From Labrys sp. KNU-23 (lineage in GTDB: Bacteria > Pseudomonadota > Alphaproteobacteria > Rhizobiales > Labraceae), in NCBI RefSeq assembly GCF_008330945.1, contig NZ_CP043488.1, forward strand, positions 248,001-312,000: 64,000 nucleotides of DNA, written 5' to 3'. The notes beneath the pieces are model-generated. The model worked only from the letters and a program-made list of their open reading frames with translations. It was not told the DNA's origin and did not search any database. This document shows positions 44,665 through 53,928 of the stretch, one piece after another. The position numbers were made by a program, and so were the translations under genes. Position 1 is the stretch's first letter, and every line of letters begins with the position of its first letter.

Positions 44665-45156
44665 ATGGCGAGGAAGAGTGCCGGGATCTTGCTCTATCGG
44701 TTGAAAGGCGACGACCGCGACATCGAAATTCTCCTCGTTCATCCTGGAGGACCGTTCTGGGCGAAGCGAGACGAGCAGGCCTGGTCGATTCCCAAAGGAG
44801 AATATGACGTCGGCGAGGATGCTTACAGCGCTGCCTTGCGTGAGTTTGAGGAAGAACTCGGGATGCCATGCCCCCATGCCGTGCCGATTGACCTGGGCGA
44901 TATCCGCTATTCCAGCGGCAAGCGTATGGCTGCCTGGGCTGTGGCAGGCGATTTCGATCCCAGCCAGCTACGCAGCAATATGTTCGAGATGGAGTGGCCA
45001 CCTCGCAGTCGGCGCATCGAGCAGTTTCCCGAGGTGGACAAGGCGCAGTGGTTCGCGATGGCCGAGGCTCATGGCAAGATCCTGCCCGCTCAGCGGTCCT
45101 TCCTCGACCGATTGGCAGAGCAACTCAGGCATGGCCACCATTCTGCGCCGAAATGA
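44665..45156 (+). CDS. NUDIX hydrolase
   Basis: This 163-residue hydrolase cleaves nucleoside-diphosphate-linked substrates. The NUDIX box is exact: G-x5-E-x7-REFEEELGM, beginning at GEYDVGE (about residue 48). The start at 44665 follows AAGGACC and gives SAGILLYR, the normal first strand. The sequence is closest in feel to the diadenosine-polyphosphate/NTP-type NUDIX proteins found in stress clusters, but the substrate is not evident. Its longer upstream frame overlaps the usp promoter and is rejected. Confidence 0.88.
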   Translation: MARKSAGILLYRLKGDDRDIEILLVHPGGPFWAKRDEQAWSIPKGEYDVGEDAYSAALREFEEELGMPCPHAVPIDLGDIRYSSGKRMAAWAVAGDFDPSQLRSNMFEMEWPPRSRRIEQFPEVDKAQWFAMAEAHGKILPAQRSFLDRLAEQLRHGHHSAPK

Positions 45157-45223
45157 TCCCGTTTTCAGATCGATATCTTGTAAGAACGGATCATCGACCC
45201 GCTCCATGCACGATACAAGTCGG

Positions 45224-47140
45224 TCATGCCGGCCGGTTCGTGGCCGGTAAGGCCGGTCGCAAGGCCCGCAGGGCGTTGAGCACGACGGCAAGATCGATCG
45301 CTTCCTGAAGAAAAGCGCCAGCTACGGGGTCAAGATAGCCCAAAGCCGCGCTTACCATGCCGACCAGCGAGAGCCCCATGCCGATCAGTACGCTCTGCAG
45401 GGCAATCCGACGCGTGCGGTGTGCGATGGCGAGGGCTTCTGCAACACGTTCGATCCTGTCGACGAGCACCACGACGTCGGCCGCCTGGGAGGCGGCGACG
45501 GCGCCTCTTGCCCCGAGCGCGGTGCCCACGTCGGCGGATGCGAGTGCGGGGGCATCGTTGATGCCATCTCCGATCATCATCGTGGGGGCGTGGCGCCTTT
45601 CCGCCGCTACGGCAGCCACCTTGTCCTGCGGCGTTGCGTCTGCGATGACATCGTCCAGCTTGAGCGACGTCGCCAGGGGTCGGGCGATGTCGGCGCGGTC
45701 GCCGGTCAGCAGGATGATGCGCTCGATTCCACTGGTACGAAATGCATCGAGGGTCGAATATGCATCGGGGCGCAGCTCGTCTTTGAACAGAACCCGGCCG
45801 ACATAATGTCCGTTCGAGGAAACGTGGAGTGCAGCATGGCCCGTCGGCACCGATGAAGTCTTCTCGGCCCCAGCATCAGGCTCGACGAAATCCAGGCGTC
45901 CGATCCGGATGCGAGCTTCCTCGACAAATCCTTCCACGCCGTTTCCCGGGCTCTCATGGACTTCATCCGGTGGAATGAGGTCGATAGTGCGCCGGCGTGC
46001 TTCTTCGACCAGGGCCTGCGACATGACGTGATGGGAGGCCTGACCGACCGAGCCGGCCATGCGCAGGAACTGCTCGACACTCACGGATGGCTCGGGTTCG
46101 ATTCGCGCGATCGACGGATAGCCGCGTGTCAACGTTCCTGTCTTGTCGAACAGCACGGTGCGGATCCGGGCCAATGTCTCGAGTGTACCAGCGGTCTTGA
46201 CCATTACGCCGCGCTTGGCGCAGCGTGACATGCCGGCGACCAGGGCAACGGGCACGGCGAGGATGAGCGGACAAGGGGTGGCCACGACGAGGACTGCGAG
46301 CGCGCGGTGAGGAGAGTCCCAGATCCACCAAGCCAGCCCGGCCAACCCCAAGGTCAGCATGAGGAAACCGATGGCGTAACGATCGGCCATCCGCGCCATC
46401 GGGGCCTTGGATTGACGGGCGCCTTCTACGAGGCGGAGGATTGCGGCGTATGTGCTCTCTCGAGCAGGCCTGGAAACCCGCAGATCGAAGGCGGCTCCCG
46501 CGTTCACGATCCCGCTCGCAAGGGCGTCACCGGCAAGCCTTCGCACCGGCATGGCTTCCCCGGTCAGGGCTGACTCGTCCAGGGTTGCATCAGGCCCGAT
46601 GAGCAGACCGTCGGTCGGCAGGACATCTCCGGGGCGCACCAGGATACGATCACCGGGCAACAGGGATTCGATGGGCACCGTCTGGAGGCGATCACCTTGG
46701 TAGAGCTGGGCGCTGCGAGCGACACGGCTGAGCAGGGCCGTCATGGCGGAACTCGCGCGGCCTTGCGCGAATTGTTCCAGGGCCTGGCCTCCGGCAAACA
46801 TCAAGGCGATGATGACGCCGGCTAGGGCTTCGTCGCCCCAAATGGCCCCCGCCATAGCCAAAGCCGCAATGATGTCCAGGCCGACATTCCCTCGCATCAG
46901 GCCGCGCAGGATGGTGATCGCAAGGACGATCAGGACCGGCACGGTGCCAGCCAGCCACAGGATGTGCGCGACCTGCAAACGCTCCAGCAGGTAAGCAACC
47001 AATCCAGCCAGCAGCGCAGCTGCGGGAACTGCGACAAGCGATAAGGAAGCCATCCGAGACAGGTCGGGCCTTGTCGGAGGGTTAGACGCTTCCTTGGAAT
47101 CCGCGTCGCTTTGTGCCGTCAAGGAGAGGTCGTGAACCAT
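45224..47140 (-). CDS. Heavy-metal-type (P1B) cation-transporting P-type ATPase
   Basis: This inner-membrane metal pump of 638 residues lacks an N-terminal metal-binding domain. The intramembrane TPCPL motif marks a P1B pump, with GMSRCAKRGVMVK after it. The phosphorylation site is DKTGTLTRG, the TGEAMPV actuator loop precedes it, and GDGINDAPAL closes the catalytic core. The C-terminal span reads DLAVVLNALRA. TPCPL with no HMBD is seen in several rhizobial stress-island pumps; the metal (Zn, Cd, Co or Fe) is uncertain. It lies 87 bases behind a usp gene on the same strand and probably shares its FixK-driven transcript. Confidence 0.88.
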   Translation of the reverse strand: MVHDLSLTAQSDADSKEASNPPTRPDLSRMASLSLVAVPAAALLAGLVAYLLERLQVAHILWLAGTVPVLIVLAITILRGLMRGNVGLDIIAALAMAGAIWGDEALAGVIIALMFAGGQALEQFAQGRASSAMTALLSRVARSAQLYQGDRLQTVPIESLLPGDRILVRPGDVLPTDGLLIGPDATLDESALTGEAMPVRRLAGDALASGIVNAGAAFDLRVSRPARESTYAAILRLVEGARQSKAPMARMADRYAIGFLMLTLGLAGLAWWIWDSPHRALAVLVVATPCPLILAVPVALVAGMSRCAKRGVMVKTAGTLETLARIRTVLFDKTGTLTRGYPSIARIEPEPSVSVEQFLRMAGSVGQASHHVMSQALVEEARRRTIDLIPPDEVHESPGNGVEGFVEEARIRIGRLDFVEPDAGAEKTSSVPTGHAALHVSSNGHYVGRVLFKDELRPDAYSTLDAFRTSGIERIILLTGDRADIARPLATSLKLDDVIADATPQDKVAAVAAERRHAPTMMIGDGINDAPALASADVGTALGARGAVAASQAADVVVLVDRIERVAEALAIAHRTRRIALQSVLIGMGLSLVGMVSAALGYLDPVAGAFLQEAIDLAVVLNALRALRPALPATNRPA

Positions 47141-47227
47141 GGGGTGGCCTGCAGGCGAAGCCGGATCGAGGCATTGGAAAACAGCACCGTTCGGTTGCGC
47201 GCGAATGCTGGCTCTCGATTGTCTCTG

Positions 47228-48124
47228 TCAGTGAGCCATCAGGAGCGGAACATCGGTTTTTTCGACGAGTTCAACGGTCGTGCCGCCCATGATCCACTCC
47301 CTCAGGCGTGAATGCCCGTAGGCGCCGGCAACGATCAGATCTGCCGAGATGCGATGCGCCTCCTGCAGGAGTGTGCTCGTCACGTCCTGTGTGAGGGGAA
47401 GAACGGCCACCACAACTTCTACGCCATGCCGTGCCAAATAGGTCGCAATATCTGCCAGACCAACGTCCTCATCCAGGTTGGCTTTTTGCTTTTCCTCTTC
47501 GACAGTCACGACTTTGACAAGCGATGCCAGCCTGAGGAGCGGCAGCGCCTCCGCGACGGCCCTGCTGGCTTCCTTGGTGTCGGTCCAGCCGATGAGCACA
47601 GTCCGGATCGGCTGCCTGGGTTGTTGTCCGGGTGGTGCCAGATAGACGCTCCGGCCACTTTCGAACATTGTCGCCTCGATCAATGGCCTCCAATCGGTAT
47701 CTGTCTCGTCCTTGCGCGGGCAACTGCCGATGAACAGGTCGGTGGTTCGGACTTGCGTTGCCAGAAGGGAGGACAGCCACGCAGCGGCATCCTCGATGCG
47801 TCGGATTTCGTTGGTGATGGGAAGCCGCTCGAAGCGCGGTTGCAGCCGTTCGATTGCAGCAGTGGCGCGTTGCTGGATCTGGTCCACCATATCCATGCTG
47901 ACGGCCGTGCCCATCTCACCGGCATACAGTGAAATGTCAGGCAACAGGCTGGTGAAAAGGCCGGTCAGATGGCTGTCAAACATCGCCGCCAGCATCTCGG
48001 CATGGGAGAGACGAACCTCATCCTCTTTGCTGCCATCAAGGTGGACGGCAATGGTCTTGTAGTCATCCGAACGAATGGAGGCCCTGGTTTCCAATGGCTG
48101 GATCGAGGACATGCCGGTTTTCAT
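47228..48124 (-). CDS. Universal stress protein (double UspA domain)
   Basis: This 298-residue protein has two UspA domains. The start at 48124 has AGGAGGG 5 bases upstream. The first domain has KTIAVHLDGSKEDEVRL, and the second has VLIGWTDTKEASRAVAEALPLL and the loop GAYGHSRLREWIMGGTTVEL. It is paralogous to the gene at 43725 and to the interrupted one at 40060. A perfect FixK-type box lies 93 bases upstream. The P-type ATPase follows in the same direction. Confidence 0.9.
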   Translation of the reverse strand: MKTGMSSIQPLETRASIRSDDYKTIAVHLDGSKEDEVRLSHAEMLAAMFDSHLTGLFTSLLPDISLYAGEMGTAVSMDMVDQIQQRATAAIERLQPRFERLPITNEIRRIEDAAAWLSSLLATQVRTTDLFIGSCPRKDETDTDWRPLIEATMFESGRSVYLAPPGQQPRQPIRTVLIGWTDTKEASRAVAEALPLLRLASLVKVVTVEEEKQKANLDEDVGLADIATYLARHGVEVVVAVLPLTQDVTSTLLQEAHRISADLIVAGAYGHSRLREWIMGGTTVELVEKTDVPLLMAH

Positions 48125-48477
48125 TGAACCCTCCTGATTGCGGGAATCCACGCCCTGGGCGTGCCTTGATCGGAATGGTCCCAGCCTGGCTTCTTCGAGC
48201 ATCCATTGCGTTGATCTGGCGCAAGCGAAACATCCGGAGCTCAAATATCGCGATCCTCCGTGCCAGTCCTGAAGCCGCGAAACCTGCGGAGCTTGTGCTG
48301 GATCAAAGCCGAGCCCGCGCTCAAGCCCTAGAAAGGCAGGTGCGCCAGGATCGATGCACCCTTGTCGATGTCGGTGGCGTCCAGGTCTGGCCCTGGTCGG
48401 AAGGTCCTCACAGGCTGTCAGGCCGACCGGGTCGCTGCACCCCGGGCGTTGTGGCTTGTGGTCGTCGAGGAAAAACC
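48125..48477. other. Divergent region between usp and truncated mlaF-like gene
   Basis: This 353-base gap holds the FixK-type box at 48211-48224 and a weaker look-alike (TTGTGCTGGATCAA, 48293-48306). No intact gene is seen. The rest of the Mla-type operon expected next to mlaF is absent. Confidence 0.45.
48211..48224 (-). promoter_or_regulatory. FixK-type box upstream of usp
   Basis: TTGATCTGGCGCAA fits TTG(A/C)-N6-(T/G)CAA exactly. It is centred 93 bases before the usp start at 48124. Confidence 0.65.
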
Positions 48478-48840
48478 ATGATCCAGTCCAACCCGCAGCT
48501 CAAGGTCGCCATCCGAGTGCGCGAGCTCGTCGTTGGTTTTGGAGACAGCATCGTTCTCGATCCAGAGATCGTTTTTCTGGATGAGCCTACCTCGGGTCTT
48601 GATCCGATCGGAGCAGGTGATTTCGACGCATTGGTCTCCGTTTTCCATCGCACCATGAAGCTGACAACCTTCATGGTAACCCACGACCTGGATAGCTTGC
48701 GCAATGTCTGCAGCCGGGTTGTTGCGGTGGCCAAGAGCAGGATTGTCGCCAGCGGTGGTTTGGAGGCCATGCGGCTTTCTCAAGATCCGTGGGTCAAAGC
48801 CTATTTTCATGGGGCGCGTGGCCAGACGGCTTTTGGCTGA
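48478..48840 (+). pseudogene. MlaF-type ABC ATPase with an internal in-frame deletion
   Basis: Only 120 residues remain of a family that normally has about 260-270. The N-terminus (VAIRVRELVVGFGDSIVLD) is the usual first strand. It then jumps straight to PEIVFLDEPTSGLDPIGAG (Walker B), TFMVTHDLDSLRNV (H-loop) and the typical end DPWVKAYFHGARG. Walker A, Q-loop and signature are lost. The frame is kept open, so a short protein could still be made but could not bind ATP normally. MlaE- and MlaD-like partners are not nearby. Confidence 0.75.
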
Positions 48841-49027
48841 CCTCTTGGCGCCAACGGCCTGGACAGGCGGAAGGCTTTCCGTCGATCGGTAGTATCATAC
48901 TTCCGATGACGGCCCATCAATCATGCGCGCAGCGGTCGGCTCGCCTGTATCTGGTCCGCATTTGCGGATGGAAGGCCGAGGCCATGCCGTCGGGGGCGCC
49001 TGAGGCAACATCGGTGAGGATCGCGGC

Positions 49028-49969
49028 ATGCCACGCACTCTGTATTGCTTCATCTGGCAAGTGAGTGGTGCCCATCAGCTATGGATCACGGTTCTGTCGA
49101 TCCTCCTGTTTGGGATCGGCACTTCCTCTCTCGAGGTGCAAAGACGGATCGTCAACGATGCGCTTCGCGGTGAGGTCTATCGCCCCATCCTCATACTGGC
49201 CGGTCTCTATTTGGGCATCAGCATCGCGGAAGGCTTGGTGAAGCTCTGCCTCAATATTTATAGGAACTGGGTGGGGGAGAGGGCTGTCCGGGCATTGCGC
49301 CAATCGGTGTTTGTGACGGGAGAGGGCGGTACGATCGCGCCGATACCGGATCTGACCGAAGGCATTCAGCTTTCAATTGTTCTGGAGGAGGCGGATCCGC
49401 TCGGCGGATTCGTGGGGGAGGCCTTTTCCGAGCCCGTTTTGCAGGCTGGAGTCCTGATCTCCGTCGTTGGATATCTCCTCTATCTGCAGCCATTGATGGC
49501 GCTCCTCGTCGTGTTTGTTTTCTTTCCGCAGATCGGTTTCGTGCCGCTCATGCAGAACGCCATCAACCGGCGGGTGCAGACGAGGGTAGGTCTGCTGCGT
49601 GAAATGAGCGGCGAAATCGTGGGTGCCCGAGGGGCGATTGACGGTGACGGCCGTCAGCATACGCGCATCCATGCGGTATTCATGCAGAACATGGCCATCT
49701 ACAAGCTCAAGTTCTCGATGAACTTTCTGATGAACCTGATGACTCAGCTCGGGGTGACGGCGATCCTGGCGCTGGGGGGCTATTTCGTCGTTGTCGGTAA
49801 AATCGAGATAGGCACTGTGGTCGCCTTCCTCTCGGGGCTGAGCAGGATCAACGATCCTTGGGGCGATCTGGTCACCTGGTATCGGGATCTGCAGGCGACG
49901 CGGGTCAAATATCGTCTCCTGTGCGAAGCCCAGCAGCTGGGAGCGATCGCGGGAGAGGTTGGGGAATGA
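49028..49969 (+). CDS. ABC exporter transmembrane domain without an ATPase domain
   Basis: This 313-residue membrane protein has the layout of an ABC type IV (MsbA-like) transmembrane region: spans at about 17-35, 50-70, 135-175 and 240-275, with an intracellular loop LLREMSGEIVGARGAIDGDG where exporters usually carry the helical coupling loop. It stops at about the point where the nucleotide-binding domain would begin (LRQSVFVTGE lies near 95). No separate ATPase gene follows on +. It may use an ATPase encoded elsewhere or be a decayed half transporter. The start at 49028 has GAGGA upstream. Confidence 0.65.
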   Translation: MPRTLYCFIWQVSGAHQLWITVLSILLFGIGTSSLEVQRRIVNDALRGEVYRPILILAGLYLGISIAEGLVKLCLNIYRNWVGERAVRALRQSVFVTGEGGTIAPIPDLTEGIQLSIVLEEADPLGGFVGEAFSEPVLQAGVLISVVGYLLYLQPLMALLVVFVFFPQIGFVPLMQNAINRRVQTRVGLLREMSGEIVGARGAIDGDGRQHTRIHAVFMQNMAIYKLKFSMNFLMNLMTQLGVTAILALGGYFVVVGKIEIGTVVAFLSGLSRINDPWGDLVTWYRDLQATRVKYRLLCEAQQLGAIAGEVGE

Positions 49970-50090
49970 AAGCTGCAATGAGCCTGGCCGAACAGAGCAG
50001 CGGATCGCTTTCGCCGACCTGATGCGGTCCTGGCTTTCCTCACGCGTGCAGTGTTTCCGACCGGTGGCCCGACTGTGCGGTCGCAGTGTC

Positions 50091-51209
50091 TCACTGAGCC
50101 GCCAGGAGTGCCTTGCGAAAACGTATGCTCGCGATCAGAAAGAAAACGCTGCCGATTGCAGTCAACGCCGCAAGCTGGGGCCAGATGATGGAAAGGTCGG
50201 CGCCTCGATAGAGAATGGCCTGGGAGAGGCTGACAAAGTGGGGTGAGGGCGTGAACTGCATGACCGTCTGGAGCCATTCGGGCATGCTCTCCATCGGCGT
50301 GGTACTCCCCGACAGGAGGTTCATGACGATGAGGATCGGCATTACCAGCAACCCGAATTGCGCCATCGAGGTGGAGACCGTGGAAATCAGGATACCCAGC
50401 GCGGTGACCGAGAACAGGTAGACAATGCTCGATCCCACGAACAGACCAAGGGAACCAGCGACCGGAACGCCCAGAAGGCGCTCGACGACGATCAGGAGCG
50501 AAAGGCTGGCTGCGACGACGATGACAAGCCCGTTGGCCCAGATCTTGGCCAGCATGATCTCGAAGGGGGTGACGGGCATCACGAGCAGGTGCTCGATCGT
50601 GCCGTGTTCCCTTTCGCGGATCAGCGCGGCGCCCGTGAGGATGACCGCCAGCATCGTGACATTGTTGATCACCTGCATCACGGCCGTGAACCAGGCCGAT
50701 TGCAGGTTGGGATTGAACTTGGCTCGGACCACCAGGTCGATCGGGGTCGGATTGTCGGTGCCGGGGAGGGCCTTGCGTGCTTCCTCGTAGATGATGCTCT
50801 GAATGTAGGAGGCACCGTTCCCAGCCTGGGACATCGCCGTCGCGTCGATGTTGAGCTGGACCGACGGGTGACGCCCGGCGAGGGCATCCTGCTCGAAATT
50901 CGGGGGTATTTCGACGACGAAGACGAAGCGTCCGGCATTCATCGTGCGATCGACGTCCTCGGCATTGATGAGAACCGGCTCCTCGAAGAAGGGCTTGAGC
51001 AGGGCATCGCGCAGACGAAAAGACAGCGAGGAGCGGTCTTCATCGACCACTGCGACCGAGGCATTCTTCACCTCGAAGGTCGCGCCGGTGGCAACCGTGT
51101 AGACGGCAAAGGTGAAAGTGTAGAGGATCAGGGCAACCAGGACGGGATCAGCCTTCAGGCTGAAGAGTTCCTTGATACCGAGCCGCCATATCGTGGTGAG
51201 ACGGCCCAT
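50091..51209 (-). CDS. yhhJ: ABC-2-type permease (YhhJ-like)
   Basis: This 372-residue inner-membrane permease has an N-terminal span (about 24-45), a large periplasmic domain (about 46-170, including FVFVEIPPNFEQD) and five C-terminal spans. The motif REREHGTIEHLLVMP is diagnostic of ABC-2 permeases such as YhhJ/YhiH. Its ATG at 51209 lies directly after the stop of the ATPase/permease fusion. With the genes at 51211 and 53925 it forms a tripartite export system like E. coli YhiI-RbbA-YhhJ. Confidence 0.88.
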   Translation of the reverse strand: MGRLTTIWRLGIKELFSLKADPVLVALILYTFTFAVYTVATGATFEVKNASVAVVDEDRSSLSFRLRDALLKPFFEEPVLINAEDVDRTMNAGRFVFVVEIPPNFEQDALAGRHPSVQLNIDATAMSQAGNGASYIQSIIYEEARKALPGTDNPTPIDLVVRAKFNPNLQSAWFTAVMQVINNVTMLAVILTGAALIREREHGTIEHLLVMPVTPFEIMLAKIWANGLVIVVAASLSLLIVVERLLGVPVAGSLGLFVGSSIVYLFSVTALGILISTVSTSMAQFGLLVMPILIVMNLLSGSTTPMESMPEWLQTVMQFTPSPHFVSLSQAILYRGADLSIIWPQLAALTAIGSVFFLIASIRFRKALLAAQ

Positions 51210-51210
51210 G

Positions 51211-53928
51211 TCAGGCTCCCCTTTTGCGTAGCGCGAGCACGGAGGCTGCGATGAAGGTCAGGCCGAAAAGCAGGAGGACGGCGAGATTGGGCCAGAGGTC
51301 TCCAAGGCCCAGTCCCTTGGCGAACACGCCGACGCTGACGGGCTGGTACCAGGCGGCCGGAAAGGCAAGACCCATCAGGCGGCCCCCGCCGGACAGGGAG
51401 GAGACAGGCACGAGCAGCCCGGAGAAGTTGACCGCGGGAATGATCGCAATGATGGCGGTGGCGAAGATGGCCGCAACCTGGCTGCGCACGAAGCTGGATA
51501 CGAACAGGCCGAAGCCGGTGGTGGCCAGCACATACGCGAAGGACGCTGCCAGCAAAGTGGGAAGCGACCCGCGCAGGGGAACCTGAAAGAGATAGACAGC
51601 CTGCATGATCAGGGTAAGGCAACTGATGAAGGCGATTGCGACATAGGGCAATTGCTTGCCCAGAAGGAATTCGAGCTTGGTGACGGGGGTCGACTGGAAA
51701 TTGGCGATCGATCCGGTTTCTTTTTCCTTGACGATGCCCAAGGCCGTCATCACGGCGGGGATGAGCACCAGGATCAACACGATCACGCTCGGAACGATGG
51801 CATTGGCGCTCCGGAATGCCTGGTTGTAACGAAAACGCGGTTCGATCCCGATCGGGTAGGCAGGGGCCGCCTGCCCTCTTTGCCGCTTTGCGGCATCGGT
51901 GAGGTAGGTCGTTGCCAATCCCGTGACATAGCCGCGAGTGGTTTCTGCGCGGAAGGGCATGGCCCCATCCAGCCAGATACCGACTTGCGGGGTGAGCTGG
52001 CGCATCAGGTCCCTGCCGAATCCGGATGGGAGCTCGATCGCCAGCTTCAGCTCCCCGCTCTGCATCCGGGTTTCGAGTTCCTCGGCCGATCGGATGGCGG
52101 GCTGCTGGGCGAAGTAACGGGAACCTTCGAAGCTCTCGAGCAATTGCCGGCTCTGCGCGGACTGGTCCTGATCGAAAGCCGCATAGGGGATTTTCTCCAC
52201 GTCGAAGGAAATGCCATATCCGAAAGTGAGCAGGAGCAGGACCGGCCCTATCAGGGCGAAGGCGAGGCGCAGAGGGTCGCGCACGATCTCCAGCGTCTCA
52301 CGCCGGGCATAGGCCCATAATCTACGCCCATCCAGCCGCCTTGGCCTGGCGGACGCCGCCTTGGCCGGAGCCACCGTCCGTGCCTTGCCGATCGAACTCG
52401 CCATGCCGGCCTGCTCGAGCACCTCGACGAAGGCGTCTTCCAGATTCGACTTGCCTCTGTCTGCCTTCAATTCCGACGGCGTTCCGACAGCAAGCACTTT
52501 GCCTTGATGCATGAAGGAGATGCGATCGCAGCGCTCGGCCTCGTTCATGAAATGCGTGGACAGGAAGATGGTGACGCCTTCCTCGCGCGAGAGCGACAGC
52601 AAGAAGCGCCAAAATCCATCACGCGCCACCGGATCCACCCCCGAGGTGGGCTCGTCCAGGATCAGGATTTCGGGGCGATGGATCACCGCCACGGCGAGTT
52701 GCAGGCGTTGGCGGATGCCGAGGGGCAGGCTTTCCGGACGGGTATCGGCGACGGTTTGCAGGTCGAAACGGGCCAGCATTTCGGCCACGCGTGGTTCGAT
52801 GTCAGCACGCGCCAAGCCAAAGAGCTGCGCATGCAGGACGAGGTTCTGGCGAACCGTCAGTTCGCCATAAAGGGAGAAGGCCTGTGACATGTAGCCGACC
52901 CGGCGTCTGGTTTGCATGTCGCCGGCATCCAGAGGGTGACCGAACAGGCGCGCCTCGCCTTCGCTCGCGGGCAGAAGCCCGGTGAGCATCTTCATGGTGG
53001 TGCTTTTGCCGCTGCCATTCGAGCCCAGGAATCCGAAGATTTCGCCCTTTTCAATGCGGAAGCTGACATGATCGACGGCCGTAAAATCGCCGAAACGGCG
53101 TGTGAGGCCGGAAGCCTCGATCGCTGGCGGGCCATCTGCCGGGCCGGCGGGGCGCGGGGGGATCGTCAGCTCGGCCTTGTCGCCGGCGTCGGGCAACAAA
53201 GCGACGAAGGCGGCCTCCAGGCTGGAAGCATTTGCCTGTCGTTTGATGTCGTTTGGCGAGCCTTGCGCGATCACACGCCCTTCATCCAGGGCCGCAAGCC
53301 AGTCGAAATGTTCGGCCTCGTCCATATAGGCGGTTGCCACCAGAACACTCAGATTGGGGCTGTCTTCCCGAAGGCGTTCGATCAGACGCCAGAACTGCCG
53401 CCGCGACAATGGATCGATCCCGGTCGTCGGCTCATCCAGGATGATCAGATCGGGGTCGTGGATCAGGGCGGAGCAAATACCGAGTTTCTGCTTCATGCCA
53501 CCGGATAGTTTGGCCACCGGCCGGTCGCGAAATGCCGACAGGCCTGTCACCTCCAGCAATTGTGCAATGCGGGCAGTGCGTTCGCTCGAACCCTGGCCGA
53601 AAAGCCGGCCGAAGAAGTCGAGGTTCTCGGCCACGCTCAAGGTCGGGTAGAGGTTGCGGCCGAGGCCCTGGGGCATATAGGCAATGCGCGAGCGATTGAG
53701 GCGTAATTGTTCGGTGGAGCGAACATCGCCTCCCAGAACCAGAATCTCGCCTTGCTGGGGTCGTGTGACCCCCGCCACCAGGCCAAGCAGGGTCGATTTG
53801 CCGACGCCATCAGGACCAATCAGGCCGGCCATGCAGCCGGCAGGTATGGCCAGAGAAACGCGGCTGAGGGCGTCATGCCGCCCATAGCGATGGACGACAT
53901 CCCGCAACTCGATGACAGGCTCGGTCAT
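51211..53928 (-). CDS. rbbA: Fused double-ATPase ABC-2 transporter (RbbA/YhiH-like)
   Basis: This 905-residue protein has two ATP-binding domains followed by an ABC-2 permease. Domain 1 (about 5-225) has GPDGVGKS, LSGGMKQK and LIILDEPTTG. Domain 2 (about 262-480) has GSNGSGKS and LILDEPTSGVDP, but its signature reads LPLGIRQR instead of LSGGQ. The permease (about 520-905) has EKETGSIANFQSTPVTK. The ATG overlaps the stop of the HlyD-like gene (ATGA). E. coli RbbA was described as ribosome-bound; here the operon context with HlyD and YhhJ homologues supports efflux. Confidence 0.9.
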   Translation of the reverse strand: MTEPVIELRDVVHRYGRHDALSRVSLAIPAGCMAGLIGPDGVGKSTLLGLVAGVTRPQQGEILVLGGDVRSTEQLRLNRSRIAYMPQGLGRNLYPTLSVAENLDFFGRLFGQGSSERTARIAQLLEVTGLSAFRDRPVAKLSGGMKQKLGICSALIHDPDLIILDEPTTGIDPLSRRQFWRLIERLREDSPNLSVLVATAYMDEAEHFDWLAALDEGRVIAQGSPNDIKRQANASSLEAAFVALLPDAGDKAELTIPPRPAGPADGPPAIEASGLTRRFGDFTAVDHVSFRIEKGEIFGFLGSNGSGKSTTMKMLTGLLPASEGEARLFGHPLDAGDMQTRRRVGYMSQAFSLYGELTVRQNLVLHAQLFGLARADIEPRVAEMLARFDLQTVADTRPESLPLGIRQRLQLAVAVIHRPEILILDEPTSGVDPVARDGFWRFLLSLSREEGVTIFLSTHFMNEAERCDRISFMHQGKVLAVGTPSELKADRGKSNLEDAFVEVLEQAGMASSIGKARTVAPAKAASARPRRLDGRRLWAYARRETLEIVRDPLRLAFALIGPVLLLLTFGYGISFDVEKIPYAAFDQDQSAQSRQLLESFEGSRYFAQQPAIRSAEELETRMQSGELKLAIELPSGFGRDLMRQLTPQVGIWLDGAMPFRAETTRGYVTGLATTYLTDAAKRQRGQAAPAYPIGIEPRFRYNQAFRSANAIVPSVIVLILVLIPAVMTALGIVKEKETGSIANFQSTPVTKLEFLLGKQLPYVAIAFISCLTLIMQAVYLFQVPLRGSLPTLLAASFAYVLATTGFGLFVSSFVRSQVAAIFATAIIAIIPAVNFSGLLVPVSSLSGGGRLMGLAFPAAWYQPVSVGVFAKGLGLGDLWPNLAVLLLFGLTFIAASVLALRKRGA

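Noticed and set aside
48293..48306. TTGTGCTGGATCAA as a further FixK-type box
   Set aside because: The fourth base is T, which breaks TTG(A/C), and it is farther from the usp start than the exact site at 48211.
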